Positions 21,656 through 32,088 of a stretch of 34,396 nt of DNA are shown one piece after another; the stretch's first letter is position 1; each line of letters starts with the position of its first letter. The notes beneath the pieces are model-generated. The model was not told the DNA's origin, ran no database searches, and saw nothing but the letters and a program-made list of their open reading frames with translations. The translations under genes were made by a program, and so were the position numbers. Origin of the DNA: Lactifluus volemus (Eukaryota > Basidiomycota > Agaricomycetes > Russulales > Russulaceae); contig WTXI01000360.1 of NCBI GenBank assembly GCA_022376515.1, forward strand, positions 1 to 34,396, read 5' to 3'.

Positions 21656-24600
21656 ATGTTCAAAAGCATCGGACGTTCTCTTACTGATTTTTCGACAGAC
21701 TTGCGAGACAGACAAGATTGGGAAGTCGGGACGCTTATAACCTTAGACCAGCTGTTGAATCCCGCCACCTTTGCGTTTGATCCTGTGTCGAGTCTATTGG
21801 CGGTCGGTGGGTGATCGTCGCCGCTCCTTTTGGCCTCGTACTAAACGTCGAGCTCGACAGGTACGAGCGACGGGACGATCCGAATATTCGGAGCTCCCGG
21901 AGTTGATACGAGTTTGTCGCTATCGTCTCATGCCGCCGTCAAATTCCTGCAATTTGCAACAAATGTATGCAAGTTGGTATGTATCGGTGAGTCGTATCAC
22001 TTGGGTGTGCTTCTCTACGGGACCCCCCACAGTCTAACGAAGCGGGTGGAATTGCAGATGAACGTCATATGTTGTATCTGTGGGACCTCACGCCGCACGG
22101 ACAAGTCAAGCTAGAAGCCAGCATGCGCTTTGACCGACCAGTAACGTCAGTTTTTAGTCCCGAGTCAGGAGAGATGTACGAAAAGCTGAAGGTATGCCAC
22201 CACTACCAGCTGCCTCACGCTTTCTCCCTCCCATACCCATGTCAGTTCTTTAGCTACCTTCATATGTTTGGAGCGCTCCTAAAAAAACACCTTCGCCCAA
22301 TAGGCGTTCATTGGACTAGAATCAGGAAATATCAAAACATATGACTTGCTATGCCACCGTGCTTCTGCATACGTTATTAGGAATGCCTGGGAAGTCTACG
22401 AAGTTGACCTGATCGCCAAAGGAATGCTTGTTGAACCAGATCGCTCGTCGTAAGTGCGATCACGACGTATAACTTGAAATCTTATCGACGGTTTTTCGCA
22501 GGAAGATTCCCGTCGATGTTGTTGTGCATCCAAGAAACCTCAACTTTGTGTTCGTTGCGTATGGAGGTATTCTCCCAGACCATATATTTCTCGTTTTCCG
22601 ACTGAGATCTGCCTTTCAACAGGTGGTGTCGTGCTCCTTGATCTTGTAATATTATTGTTGAACAGTTCGAGGAGGGGTATTGATAAAGCGTTCCACAGAA
22701 AGAGCAGAAGACACTGCGTACATATGAGTTATTCATACCTGCAGGGGCCCCAGGAGGTTCAGGCTATACCGATCCTGTGATCCACTTTCATGCCCTTCAT
22801 TACGCAGGAATGCTGATGCTCTTGTCGAATAGGACCTCCTCAAACATCGAAGGCCCACTGTATTGTCTCTCTCTTTACATCCCACTGGCCATTTCTTCGC
22901 CGTCGGCCACATGGATGGGTCTATAGCTTTCTGGGCGGTAGAAGACAGCGAACAGCCACTTATGGTTCGAACATTGGATGAGGTCGACGTTCACAAAGTC
23001 GATGGGGAAAAATTGGAGCAGTACCTCCCAGATGAGGAAGGCCCTGCGAAACGTCCCAGTAAGCTTCACCAACCGAGAGAACCCATCTTCAAATTGGCTT
23101 GGAGTGGCTACCCCAACTCTTACGACGCAAGAGGAGGCGAGACATCTCTAGTTGTTCTTGGTGGCCAGTTCTCCCACGATCCCCCAGGAGTCAATGTTCT
23201 CTGGCTCCCTGCCTTCAATCCGCCTGCTCCGCCCTGTCATGTTACCGACCAATCATTGGACCCTTTCTTCCGGAATGCGATGCGGGAGTCGTTGGATCCG
23301 CTGAACGCGTACTTTTATGGTACAGCTGGTCTTGTACAGGACTTCTTGCTCACCCCACGGGACAGCCCACACTTTGGTGGAACATGGAACCCCACAGCGA
23401 TATTAACCCTTTTCGAGAGCGGAAATCCCATCCGTGCGATCGAGGCTCGGCAGTTTCCACCTCTCCAATTTCTCGCAAATACTCAAGAGTTATCTCAGAG
23501 TGCGGAAGAACCTAAAGGAGATAGTCATGACAGCCTTGCTCAGGATCTTGCTACGACCTTGCAGTCGATGACAGTAGAAGAAGAACCCAAGAAGCTCTAC
23601 CTCCCTCCTTCGCTATGGGGCGGCCCAGACGCTCTGGTCGAGGCCACGCTCTTCTCGCTCGATCGCATCGCATATGAGACTCTTTCTGGAGCTAGCGAGC
23701 ACGGACCGGATCATCTGCTTCTAGAAGGTGGAATTTCTATGCCAGATGAAGAAGTTGCTAACGAAATCAAATACGCCAAGGTAGTTAACGATCATTTCCT
23801 CGCTTGCCAGTCTTACGTGGCTCCTCGTGCAGTTCGAACCCCATCGTATTGCCGTGACGAGGAATGTCGACTTGTCACTACGCTTTTTGGATTTATCTGT
23901 GCAACTCCTTATCCCCACACCGTCATCTCCCTTCACCTCTGCATTCCCGCGCGCCCTTCTTCACCTCTCCATTGATGTCCTCGGTCTTGCCGGATTACCA
24001 GAGATCGCGGCGCACTTTCCTTCTAATTTTTCGGAGAGAACCCGAATTGATGACGTACAGCTTGCAGTCGAATCACTGGAGGTTGCTCTCGTGCTCAATG
24101 GTGGAGAAGTTCTAGTGTATAGGATGGGGGAACGCCAGGGTAACACGGCTAGGCACCTTCCCGACAAGCAACTCGTGTCACTGGAGCACGTACCAGTGGC
24201 GGATGGCTTGCATTTCAAGCCGTACTTTTTAGTAAAGCCCGAGGCGCTGGTCACCGCCTTCGCAATATCGAATGTTGGTGAGCATTCAAGTTACTCGCTT
24301 CTCTTTCTTGACTACATGTACCTCTCAGGTTTTGCTTCTGTTGCATATGCGAACGGATCGCTATCCGTGATAGACATGCGTGGTCCCAGTGTGATACTCC
24401 AGACCCAACAACCCACACACCGTCATTCATTCATACCTCGCCATTCGGCTAATCCCGATCCAGTTTCGAGCCTTACATGGGCCATAACCGGTGTCAAGTT
24501 AGGCCAGTCGCCACTTTAACCCACTTTGAGAAGTATCCTTAAACGCTATCATTTCGCAGACGCTACGCCGCGAATCCGCCTAGTCGCAGTCCGTGCGTCC

Positions 24601-25994
24601 GGGCTGATTCAAATTTATACGCTCGTGCGAGCTCGCGATGGTAAATGGTCCATCTCCTCTCCACCATCCGAGGCAGAGGGTGTCGTGTCACCTTTGCATG
24701 GCGGAGCGTTTGTTCTCGATGCCTACACGGGCGCGCTGTGTAGGGCCGACAAGGCACATCTCACGGTTGCGCTCGAGTTCAAACTATCACCTAACAACAC
24801 CGAGGAGAAGATACGAAGTCTTCTGCTCGTCGCAGGTGCGAAAGGCGCACGATGCTTGGGGGATTTTGGCGAAGAACGTGTTGCAAAGGTGGATTGGGGC
24901 CATAAAGCAGGTGCCATGTTACGCGCGCAGGTTGTAGAACGGAATGGTAATGACCATATGATCTTTCGACCTGGGCGCTTCTGACAAGTACCCTTCAGGA
25001 TCTTTCGCGCTTGTTGTGTTCAATGACAAGCAGGAAGCTCTCGTTTATTCTCTCCCGATGTTAGAGTACCTCCATACCCTATCATTGCCCACTGCTTCCT
25101 CTATGTGAGTGCTTCTTGCGTCGTCATTCCTCTCCTCTAATCAAGGATAACCATCTCGCTCACCAGTCCACCATCGATGGATTCCACGGGTGATCTCCTA
25201 ACGCTTGTGCCTCTGCACGACTCCGCATATACATCGACAGTTCCGCTCGCGCCTGCATCCCCGACGCCTTCGTCTAGTAGTACCGTCGCACGCTCCGTCA
25301 TTTCTGTAACGACGACCGACACAGCTGCAACGTCAACTACTAGCGTTGCAGTGCAGTCCCCTGCGAAGCGCTTGCGCCTCGATTCGTTCTTCAACACCCG
25401 TCGCGGATACCACGTGCCGCTCGTCTCGCTCGTTGAGCGCAAAGACAACACGGAACGCACTACACCGCCGGCGCCGGCACCCGTGAGCCTTGGGCCGGCA
25501 GACTGGCGGACCTGGCTTGGTGGCCTGGTCGGCTCGGGAAACGTTACCGGGGACCAGATTGACGCACTTTGTATGTATTTCACCTGCATTACCTTGGCGA
25601 AGCGTCTGACAGCAGTCGGGTGGGGTGCTGATGTCGTTGTAGTCGCTGGCCCGGATAGACCTGTCCCAGAAAAGCCTGAGCGCCACCCTGAACCCGCAGG
25701 TTATACCGGGTCGGAAGCAGGGTCGAGCAAGGCGGGGACAACGGCCGCATCAGCTGAGCGGTCGACAAGCGGATTGTACGACAGGTTGCATGCAGCTGTT
25801 TCGGAACGAGGGTAGGCATTTTTTTTTGTTTTCTGTTTATTTCAACAATTGAGAGTTGATGTGATTTTAGGGAAATGCTTGGCAGTTTGGAAACGAGCGT
25901 CAACTCATTAGAGCAGGGGAGCAAGAATATGTTGGCGCAGGCGAAACTGTTAGCGGCGAAGCAAACCGCCAAGAGCTGGATGCCAAAATTCTAA
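21656..25994 (+). CDS. SRO7: Sro7 / Lgl / tomosyn-family WD40 protein
   Basis: Fifteen exons give 1155 residues with all phases closing: 21656-21806, 21861-21986, 22058-22191, 22304-22449, 22502-22566, 22623-22645, 22699-22776, 22833-23780, 23833-24277, 24329-24490, 24560-24946, 24999-25104, 25167-25570, 25643-25811, 25871-25994. Fungal Sro7/Lgl proteins form two beta-propellers, bind the t-SNARE Sec9 and the Rab Sec4, and control fusion of secretory vesicles. Seen: the N-terminal propeller with DGTIRIFG and MLYLWDL blades, FIGLESGNIKTYDLLCHR, the hallmark GHFFAVGHMDGSIAFWAVED (about residues 250-270), the Lgl C-domain region (KFEPHRIAVTRNVDLSLRFL; GFASVAYANGSLSVIDMRGP) and an SNARE-like tail (SLETSVNSLEQGSKNMLAQA). 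Exon 6 is only 23 nt. The intron before exon 13 could instead end at 25145, adding seven residues. A downstream gene converges on it. Confidence 0.92.
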
Positions 25995-26146
25995 ACTGCG
26001 TTTAAGAGATGGGGGGGGGGTTGAAGAATGATAAGGATACAAAGAGGAATCTCTAATATATACAATGTACAAGATAATGATGACATGATGCGATACACTG
26101 TCAAACTCTGTACAAAATACGTCAAACATACTGGTTCCATGCATGG
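25995..26146. other. Convergent 3' ends
   Basis: 152 bp between the stops of the Sro7-like gene (+) and the SnoaL-like gene (-). It holds a run of about ten G near 26010 and AT-rich sequence with overlapping TATAATATA-type stretches that could serve polyadenylation on either strand. Confidence 0.4.
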
Positions 26147-26989
26147 TTACGCCTTGGACATGAATGCATTTGCAAGAGCAGCGGTCATCTTCTTACGGTG
26201 CTCGTTGACCATACCGAGGAAGCCATCGTCGGCAGTCGTCTCGCACCTGTGATCCCACTCCTCAGTGTGACGAGTTACCTGGCAAGCGTCGTCAAGCTGA
26301 AGGGTCAAAAGCGAATTGACAACCTGGGCGAGATCAAGTCGCGCACTATGATAGCACGGGAAACGCGCGGACCTTAAACGGGGAAGCGGTTTGGGCATTG
26401 CGGAAATACGCGACCTCCAGATCAATAAGGAGTAGGTTGGAAGGCAATCCATGTGGGTTCTCGAGAACGCGAAATTTTTGGACGTCAGAGCGAGGGAAAA
26501 GCTATGATAGTGGCGCGTTAAATGACAGTACGACCTAAGCTGGAGTAATATGTGGCGTGCCTTTGGCAGTGCATCAAACTGTGCACGGATCGAGTCTATG
26601 CCGCGAGCGATGCCAATGGGGTCATGAAAGATCGCGTCACGAGTGTAGATTTCATATGAACTCTGCGTTGGCAAGAATTAGGATCCGGATGTGATGAAAC
26701 ATTGAAACAGGGACGGTCGGAAGCATACGTTTTGGGGCTTGCCGGAGTACAGCTCGCGTAAAGCGCGAATGATCCGCGCCTCTGGACTATCAAGGTCGAC
26801 CCTACGCACTGGAAGTGCGCGCGTTTGGTCAGGAGAAAGGCCCGAGGCATTGGGAGTCTCATAGGTAGTTGTGCTAACGAGAATCACTTCTTTGGGAGCA
26901 CACTGATTATGAAGGGGTGGCTTTGCGTTGGATACACGACGGAGGGATGTCGTGCGGGTTATCTGGAAATGAGGTTGACAGAGAACCAT
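26147..26989 (-). CDS. SnoaL-like / NTF2-fold protein
   Basis: Four exons on the minus strand (26989-26729, 26662-26561, 26501-26373, 26323-26147) give about 222 residues. The family-like core is clear: EIYTRDAIFHDPIGIARGID, SIRAQFDALPK, LFPRSDVQKFRVLENP, LLLIDLEVAYFRN, then VNSLLTLQLDD and the end TRHTEEWDHRCETTADDGFL. This pattern belongs to small cone-shaped NTF2-like proteins common in fungi; catalytic function is unproven. The second intron (26560-26502) begins with GC, not GT: joining LPK to LFPRSD is required for the frame and the homology, so a GC-AG intron is the simplest reading. The first 70 residues are poorly conserved and the start at 26989 is a guess. Confidence 0.8.
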
Positions 26990-27215
26990 GTCGTAGCTTT
27001 TATAAGCAGGGCTGTGGAGAAGGGAGGGGAGGAGGATGGGACAGGATGGGTTGAGATTTGAATTTTCCCAACTAGCTTAAATAACGAGTCATCTCCTCGT
27101 CAATTCATGGAGCTCCCTATCCACATATATGCTCCCGGCGGCCCTCGGGACGTACTTGAAAAGGGCAACCCGATGGTCTGGAATGCCACACTAACCTCGC
27201 TAGAATATCGAGAGT
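26990..27215. other. Intergenic, 226 bp
   Basis: Upstream of the SnoaL-like gene (minus) and left border of the duplicated GOS1 block. I see a TTTTATAAGC stretch near 26999, which on the minus strand reads GCTTATAAAA and could be a TATA box, but it overlaps the presumed 5' end of that gene, so the annotated start may be slightly off or the true leader very short. Confidence 0.3.
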
Positions 27216-28361
27216 AGGGTCATCGTATGAAAATTTCCATCGATGAAGGAGAGTGAGAAATGCTAAAGCCCTGTCATGAGTCAGCTATGGTTCGCCAGCA
27301 CATCTTCAATCACGGAGTCGAAGGTAAATGATTGCTGGCAATCAAAGAACCGACACTTGGCAACGCATAAGTTAACAGATTGTGTACGTATTATATAATC
27401 ACTGTGGCAGTGTCGTACCCTGAGGCCTGCGTTCACCGGATTCTTGGCCTCCTACGATTCGTTACACCCCCTGAATCTCTATTCAATGTGAAGCTTACAT
27501 CTTATGCCCGTCTCGCAGCGACTATCTCCCTGCTGGAGCCGAACACGACCTTGAGGCAAGTCCATCCTGGCGTGACGCTGAGAGCGAGATGGAGGACCTC
27601 CTCGAGAAGGTACGTTCCCCATTGTCCGCACCTCTCTCCCTTGGCGAGCCTAGTAGGCCAACTAGATCCTTGCCGTGACTAGCTTGGCGAGACAAATGCT
27701 GCGCTAGATGCCGTCGCTCAAGACACGAGCAATGTCACAGAGACGTCCACCAACACTATTGGATGGAATTCAGGCGGACAAAGGTTTGCACTGCTGTTCC
27801 CACCTGTTATCCCTCTCTCTAACCTCATTCTTTTCCACTTTTCGGAGTGTTTCAGGCAAACGTACAGGCAGCTGTTGTGGTATCAAGCTAATCTTCTTAA
27901 CGGCGTGCGCAACGACCTTGTGTTGGTGTTCTCCTCTCAACTGATTCGGACAAGGTCGGTATGCTGAGAATTCTAAACTTGTCCAGCGCATACAAGTCCT
28001 CTGCTGCTGGGGCCCTTCTCGCAGAGAGAGGGCGTATCGACAACTCACATGAGATGATCGACGCTACGTTGGAGTATGTCTTCAACAGCAGCCTTGCTTC
28101 ATCTTTCCCATTGATGAGTGATGACAGGCAGCCCACGAGACGCGTGCCGAGGTTTGCACGCCAACGCTCCTCGCTTGGTTCCATACAGACTCGCATGGTT
28201 GGCGTGCTTAGTACAGTACCGGGGATAAACAATATCCTATGCATGATCCATAAGCGGCCGAGACGGGACACATAAATCATTGGCGGTCTGACTGGAGTCT
28301 GTCTTCTACGCCACTTGTTTTGGTAGTGCATAGCACCCACTTCATTCCTTTAACCTGTCAT
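27216..28361 (+). pseudogene. Broken duplicate of GOS1 (psi-GOS1)
   Basis: A DNA-level copy of 31833-33180, including about 200 bp of upstream sequence (ATTTCCATCGATGAAGG, CGTATTATATAATCAC) and introns. The start codon is lost by a deletion joining ATTCTTGG to CCTCCTACG; more bases are missing in exon 1 (after TCGTTACACC and in ATCTCCCTGCTGG), a block of exon 2 is gone, and about 80 bp downstream of the stop are missing. Later exons (AYKSSAAGALLAERGRID; TVPGINNILCMIHKR) are still readable. It ends within CCTGTCATGG, where the broken coiled-coil copy begins. Confidence 0.9.
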
Positions 28362-29650
28362 GGCTGTTGCAGAGACAGCCCGCTCTGAGCCTTCTGCGGC
28401 CAATGCAGACCTCGAGAATCTTCCCTACGACATCTCGCAGCAACAGGACACAAGCAGCGAGATGATATCGAACCGTGAAGCTGCCCACTATATGCGGGAG
28501 GTTGACAATTAAATCTACCTCCGAGTCGATAAGGCCACCGAGGAATTGCAGAGGAGGGCGCGCGAGACGGAGGAACTCTAAATCGCTCTCCAGCAGGCAA
28601 AGGTCGATCTCTCGAAGGCCAAGGACCTCATGGAGGATTGTGTTTCCCAGCTGGTGGTTGAGCGCGATGGGCTTCAGGAGAGTCTGATGTCTGGTCACAC
28701 TGCCGAAGTCGTGGACCAGCTCCAAAGTCGCTTGCGAGAACTCCAGGCCGAGGCCGACTCGCTTCAAGCCCAGTTGGACAAAGTGATCGCAGATCAAAGA
28801 CGTACACGTACCATTTTCGAAGCGGAACTCTGAGAGTCTGTAGAGCGCCATGAAGTATCGATGGCAGAGCGGGACGACATTTAAGTCCAATTGAACGCGC
28901 TTGAGGCTGAATTAGGCCCGCCTTCAAACTGCTTTGGAGGAGAAGGATGCACTCGAGGCAAAGAACTCGAATCTCGAATCCGAAATTCAACGGGCTTTCT
29001 CTATGCAGCGAACTCGAGGACAGGTGTGTGAAGTCTTGACTACGTGCCTTCCCGCGCTCATCTATCATGGTCCAGTGCATACAAGGCCGCCTCTGTGACA
29101 ATTTCAACCCATTCATAACGGGATGACAAAGCGGCGGAAATGCAGCTCACTTTTCAGACAGCGCAAATAACCAGTTCCCTAAGCGAGAGATCCAACTCCT
29201 GCGGGCAACGCCAGGGCAAGATGAAAGTGTTCAGGAGCTCGAGGAAAAAATTGGTTATATGGATGAGTTGATGCGCTCGAAGACGCAGGAGATCGAAGAA
29301 AATAACGACCGCTTCATCGAGTACGTGCCATAAAAGCTCGTTTCCGCCTCCGGTGATTGAATTCATCACGTCTCTTAGATCCCATTAGAAGAAAATCAGT
29401 TAACTACGAAGGCCGAAACAACTGACTCGAAAAGTGCAAACCTTTCAGGTCAAGCTGGCAGCTCTCAGGGATGTCACATCCAATCAGAACCCAGCACAAC
29501 CGACTGCGTCCACCTCAAAGCCGAGCCCTCTCACTAATGAACCTGTTGCAATCACACCAGTACGGCGCACTACATCATCAGCTCCCGCTCCCTCTCCTTC
29601 TCGCTCTCACTCTCGCGCCAGGGTCCGGCCCTTCTGTACTTTAGGGTGGT
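28362..29650 (+). pseudogene. Broken copy of the coiled-coil gene's 3' third
   Basis: It matches 19522 to about 20880 of the coiled-coil gene: from GCAGAGA(A/C)AGCC(T/C)GCTCTGAG through the exon 5, 6 and 7 segments to the Pro/Ser-rich start of the tail (QNPAQPTASTSKPSPL is still intact). Both introns of the source (20211-20263 and 20543-20600) are present, so it was copied from DNA, not from mRNA. Stops and small deletions break it (for example near 28510, 28578, 28830 and 28883). It begins mid-exon without a promoter or ATG of its own. Confidence 0.92.
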
Positions 29651-29654
29651 AAGA

Positions 29655-29917
29655 CGCGGATCCTAGATTAAATATTGAATGATTTGTCTGTAAGTCAACG
29701 TAACTTCCTCTTTGCATAGAAATGAAGTTCCTCGACGGTGCCTCATCGGCAGGCTCTAATCCTCAAGGGAGCTATGTAGAACACGATTCAATCTTCAACC
29801 CGAGGCAAGAGTCCTACTTTTCGGGAGTAGATACCTGGAAAGTCCCATGAAACTTGTTCGGTGTTTACAACACACAATGCTTATGGGTTGCTTTTGTCAA
29901 ATCTGTGGTGACTTTGT
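29655..29917 (+). repeat. Dispersed repeat R, copy 2
   Basis: A shorter relative of 11416-11700 in the same orientation, with small deletions (for instance the part after AAGAGTCCTACTTTTCGG). It directly follows the broken coiled-coil copy, so the two source pieces, about 8-9 kb apart in the window, are joined here in reversed order. Confidence 0.78.
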
Positions 29918-30051
29918 TAATCCTTACCCAGCAATGCTGGCATTTCTAGTCCATCAACAAATAAAGACTATCTTGTAACCAGGTGACAATGAATTATGAC
30001 ACTTGTACCATACCAAACCCCAACACAACTAGGATGACAACCCTCAAACAC

Positions 30052-31689
30052 TCAAAGCACATACTGTTCTGTGCCAGGTACATATACTGCCTTAGGTTTA
30101 TATTGTGGGTTCAGTTTCATGTATGCCTGAACACTGTTATGAAATAATGGTTTGGGTGGCACAACTCGTCCAGATCTAGAACAGGTGCTGTTATGTGACA
30201 TCATCAACACTTGGAATCCCCTTCAAGTCTGGAACTCACCTCTTTATGCCTTGCTTCAAGTCATCAATGTCCAAGGGGTCTGATACATCCTCTTGCATGC
30301 CAGCACCTTGAGCTGTTGGTGGGCTTTGCTGTGTGAGCAGTGATGGCTGTGGGATGGTGATCCTTGGAAAGAGGTCTTGTGCCAGTGCTTTGGCAGAAAA
30401 CAGGTCATGATGACCTGCTGCAACAATTTCTTGGATCATCCATCTTAGCGATATATTGGACATGGCATAACCATCATTGGATCTGTGTGACACTGACCCT
30501 CCACCAACATCTACTATCCTTAGCTTACATAGGTGGAAGGACTGCATTAAATCACATACCAGAGTGGGAACCAACAAACCAAACCTCTTTTATATCAGTT
30601 TGAAATGTGTCACCTGACTGTGGCCACTCATCTGGAATGGCCTGTTCCTGTGCTGACTCAGATCTTTCAAGTTCTTTCTGATAAAAAATTGGGGGACCAA
30701 TGTGACACTATCAAGAAAAAGTGAAATTGAATGTCAGCAAGTAATGGAAGAGGTGACTTGAAATTACTTGCCTCATCAAGAGATAATGCTTGCCTAAACA
30801 CACGAATGGTTTGCTGATCATTTGCCAAGGGAAAAGCTTTGTGCAGGTTATACCCAATGCTTGGGACTGTCTCCCTGTGCATAAATCAAATCAAAACTTA
30901 GTAATATTACTCTGTTTGATCTCTAGAAGAGAGGTACTTGCCATACACCTAAGAACTCAACAGTCACTGAGAAGCAGAAGCTTCCCTTGAAATCCCTTGC
31001 AGCATTCAAACAACTTTCACTTTCACACTTGTAGAGTTCACATGCAGAGGAAAAGTATTCCATATATTGTTCTTTCAGTAGGCCAACCTATGTAAATTAG
31101 GTTCAATGGGGTCAGGACTCAGGATCCAGGGGTGATAAAGAACTTACCTTAGATAGCATGCCTGCAAGAGCTCGTGCAATATAGGCACCACGAGCAAAGC
31201 CTACTAACATGTGAACCCCTTGCAACATGTATCAGAAGGAGGAGTACCAAATAAAAAGAGTTTGTCCCCAATGTGGTACTCCCCCATAAGCCATTTGTAT
31301 GCACGGAGGAGGCGCAGAGAGAGGTGCTGATCAAAAATCTTGTCCAATTTCAAGTCCAGTTTCTTTTTGATGGATGCATAGTATGGGACAGGTGCATTGA
31401 AATCAGAGAAATCTCCATATCCTTTCTGTGAAATTATAAAGATATGATTCATATGAAGACAAGGTGGAATGGGAAAAAAGGTGCTCACTTGAAAGATAAC
31501 TACTTGAGACATTGAAGCCTTGTTAAGAAGCCCACGCAATTTATGAAGATTTGATGGCTGTCCAATGGATTAGAGTCACCCACTGTGCCTGTGTGGGGTA
31601 AGCAAACACACCTTCATGAGATCAAACTGCTCTTTGCCATCAAAGGTCATAATCAGTGTGCAAGAGTTACTAGTAGATGGTCTCGACAT
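30052..31689 (-). CDS. DUF2235 protein (Tle1-like fold), copy B, unbroken frame
   Basis: Nine exons on the minus strand close in frame to 393 residues: 31689-31612, 31557-31489, 31425-31248, 31200-31148, 31087-30938, 30870-30772, 30707-30560, 30510-30240, 30187-30052. Family landmarks in order: LIMTFDG (N-terminus), AYKWLMGEYHIGDKLFLF, GFARGAYIARALAGMLSK (about residues 109-126), VGLL, TVEFLGVW joined to QTVPSIG, RVFRQALSLDE, IKEVWFVGSHSDVGGGS, NISLRWMIQEIVAAGHH, and a C-terminal KPKAVYVPGTEQYVL. The usual nucleophile motif GFSRGAY has Ala for Ser, and VWDTV reads VWQTV, so hydrolase activity is doubtful; the His of SHSDVGGG remains. Intron 6 (30771-30708) is GC-AG with the good donor GAG/GCAAGT. 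The gene is AT-richer than its neighbours. A broken relative lies inverted at 1126-2791. Confidence 0.82.
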
Positions 31690-32088
31690 AATGACAGGAA
31701 GTCAACTGTATGTAGTGAGTGCAGTGATAATTTGAAGGTGGACAACACCCCTGACAACTCCATTAGCCCCTTGATATCCCCTGTTTTTTTTTAGATTCAC
31801 TGTGACCCCACCGGTAGAGTAAGAGACCCGGGGTCATCATATGAGAATTTCCATCGATGAAGGGGAGTGAAAAACAGTAAAGCCCTGTCGCGAGTCAGCT
31901 GTGTTTCGCCAGCACATCTTCAATCACGAAGTCAAAGGTAAATGATTGCTAGCAATCAAAGAACTGACAACGCACAGCGACAAAGGATAGGGTACGTATT
32001 ATATAATCACGGTGGCAGTGTCGTACAGGGGTGAGTGTGAAATGTGAATGTTGTCCACGGATTCTTGCCATATTTATTCTAAACACTG
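31690..32088. other. Gap and GOS1 upstream region (duplicated part)
   Basis: 31690-31832 is the divergent start side of DUF2235 copy B, with a T9 run near 31782-31792. From about 31833 on, the sequence matches 27216 onward and is the GOS1 promoter region; CGTATTATATAATCACGGTGG near 31995 is conserved between both copies, about 95 bp before the ATG, and includes the TATA-like TATTATATAAT. Confidence 0.55.

Noticed and set aside
23781..23832. Frame change in the Sro7-like gene taken as a frameshift
   Set aside because: A 52-nt GT...AG intron explains it and joins YAK to FEPHRIAV in frame.
23825..23850. GTTCGAACCCC resembling a tRNA T-loop
   Set aside because: It is inside Sro7 coding sequence, and no acceptor or anticodon arms pair around it.
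27380..27682. 100-codon frame at the start of the broken GOS1
   Set aside because: Its ATG is upstream sequence, and the frame leaves the GOS1 frame after two deletions; it is a by-product of decay.
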